NCBI GenBank assembly: GCA_900551775.1
Contig: URXI01000013.1
Coordinates: forward strand, 1-31,929
Length of the DNA: 31,929 nucleotides
Reading direction: 5' to 3'
Source of the DNA: an uncultured Eubacterium sp.
GTDB lineage: Bacteria > Bacillota > Clostridia > Peptostreptococcales > Anaerovoracaceae
The notes under the pieces were generated by a model. It searched no databases, was not told the DNA's origin, and saw nothing but the letters and a program-made list of their open reading frames with translations. The position numbers and the translations under genes were made by a program. Below, in pieces: positions 31,919 through 31,929 of the stretch; position 1 is the first letter of the stretch, and the number at the start of each line of letters is the position of its first letter.

Positions 31919-31929
31919 TCAAACGGCGC

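Noticed and set aside
1..31929. CRISPR array, rRNA, tRNA, prophage, integrase or transposase genes
   Set aside because: No regularly spaced repeats, no structural RNA signatures, and no recombinase or phage structural motifs among the translated frames.

Overview
The window looks like chromosomal DNA from an anaerobic Clostridia-type member of the Bacillota. The support is: strong Shine-Dalgarno sites before nearly every gene, sigma-A type promoters, a class II LysRS with a C-terminal tRNA-binding domain, an ornithine-racemase-type PLP enzyme, clostridial secreted proteins with FN3-like modules, and many toxin-antitoxin remnants. No genus can be fixed from the sequence alone. Both ends carry the same 39-bp sequence in inverted orientation, each directly outside an outward-facing gene. 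This is what a contig looks like when it stops inside two copies of one repeat, probably an insertion-sequence end.

Layout. 1-10.2 kb is mostly housekeeping on the minus strand: asnS; a degraded island (a Fic gene broken by internal deletion and a DUF1016 N-terminal fragment); greA-lysS behind a consensus promoter; an ornithine-racemase-like gene overlapping the stop of a very long gene that fuses two complete acyl-CoA synthetases. 10.2-12.3 kb holds an XRE regulator and an AAA/DUF4143 ATPase with a 21-bp palindrome in its promoter. 12.3-18.8 kb is a run of minus-strand envelope genes: two membrane proteins, a propeller lipoprotein, a small Cys-rich exported protein, and a secreted protein with peptidoglycan-binding, ricin-type, SH3 and C39-like peptidase parts.

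18.8-23.7 kb is the most interesting part. A MntA/HepT-type (MNT/HEPN) toxin-antitoxin pair is present twice: an intact copy at 21.66-22.37 kb and a decayed copy at 18.98-19.54 kb. Two tandem Crp/Fnr-family regulators follow. Three promoters in this stretch carry a TTAAC-N4-GTTAA dyad whose centre lies exactly 32 bp upstream of the -10 centre, the geometry of class II CRP/FNR activation. They drive the envelope operon, a secreted-protein pseudogene and the regulator pair itself. The second regulator gene contains a run of 10 G that decides its C-terminal frame.

23.8-31.9 kb carries a beta-carbonic anhydrase, a dCache-GGDEF diguanylate cyclase, a BltD-like acetyltransferase, two tandem secreted FN3-like proteins, deoD, a RelE/Phd-type toxin-antitoxin pair with a palindromic operator, an L-asparaginase I and a small DUF1858-like protein.

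No rRNA, tRNA, CRISPR array, transposase or recombinase gene was seen. All family assignments come from reading motifs and recalled family features; no database search was run.
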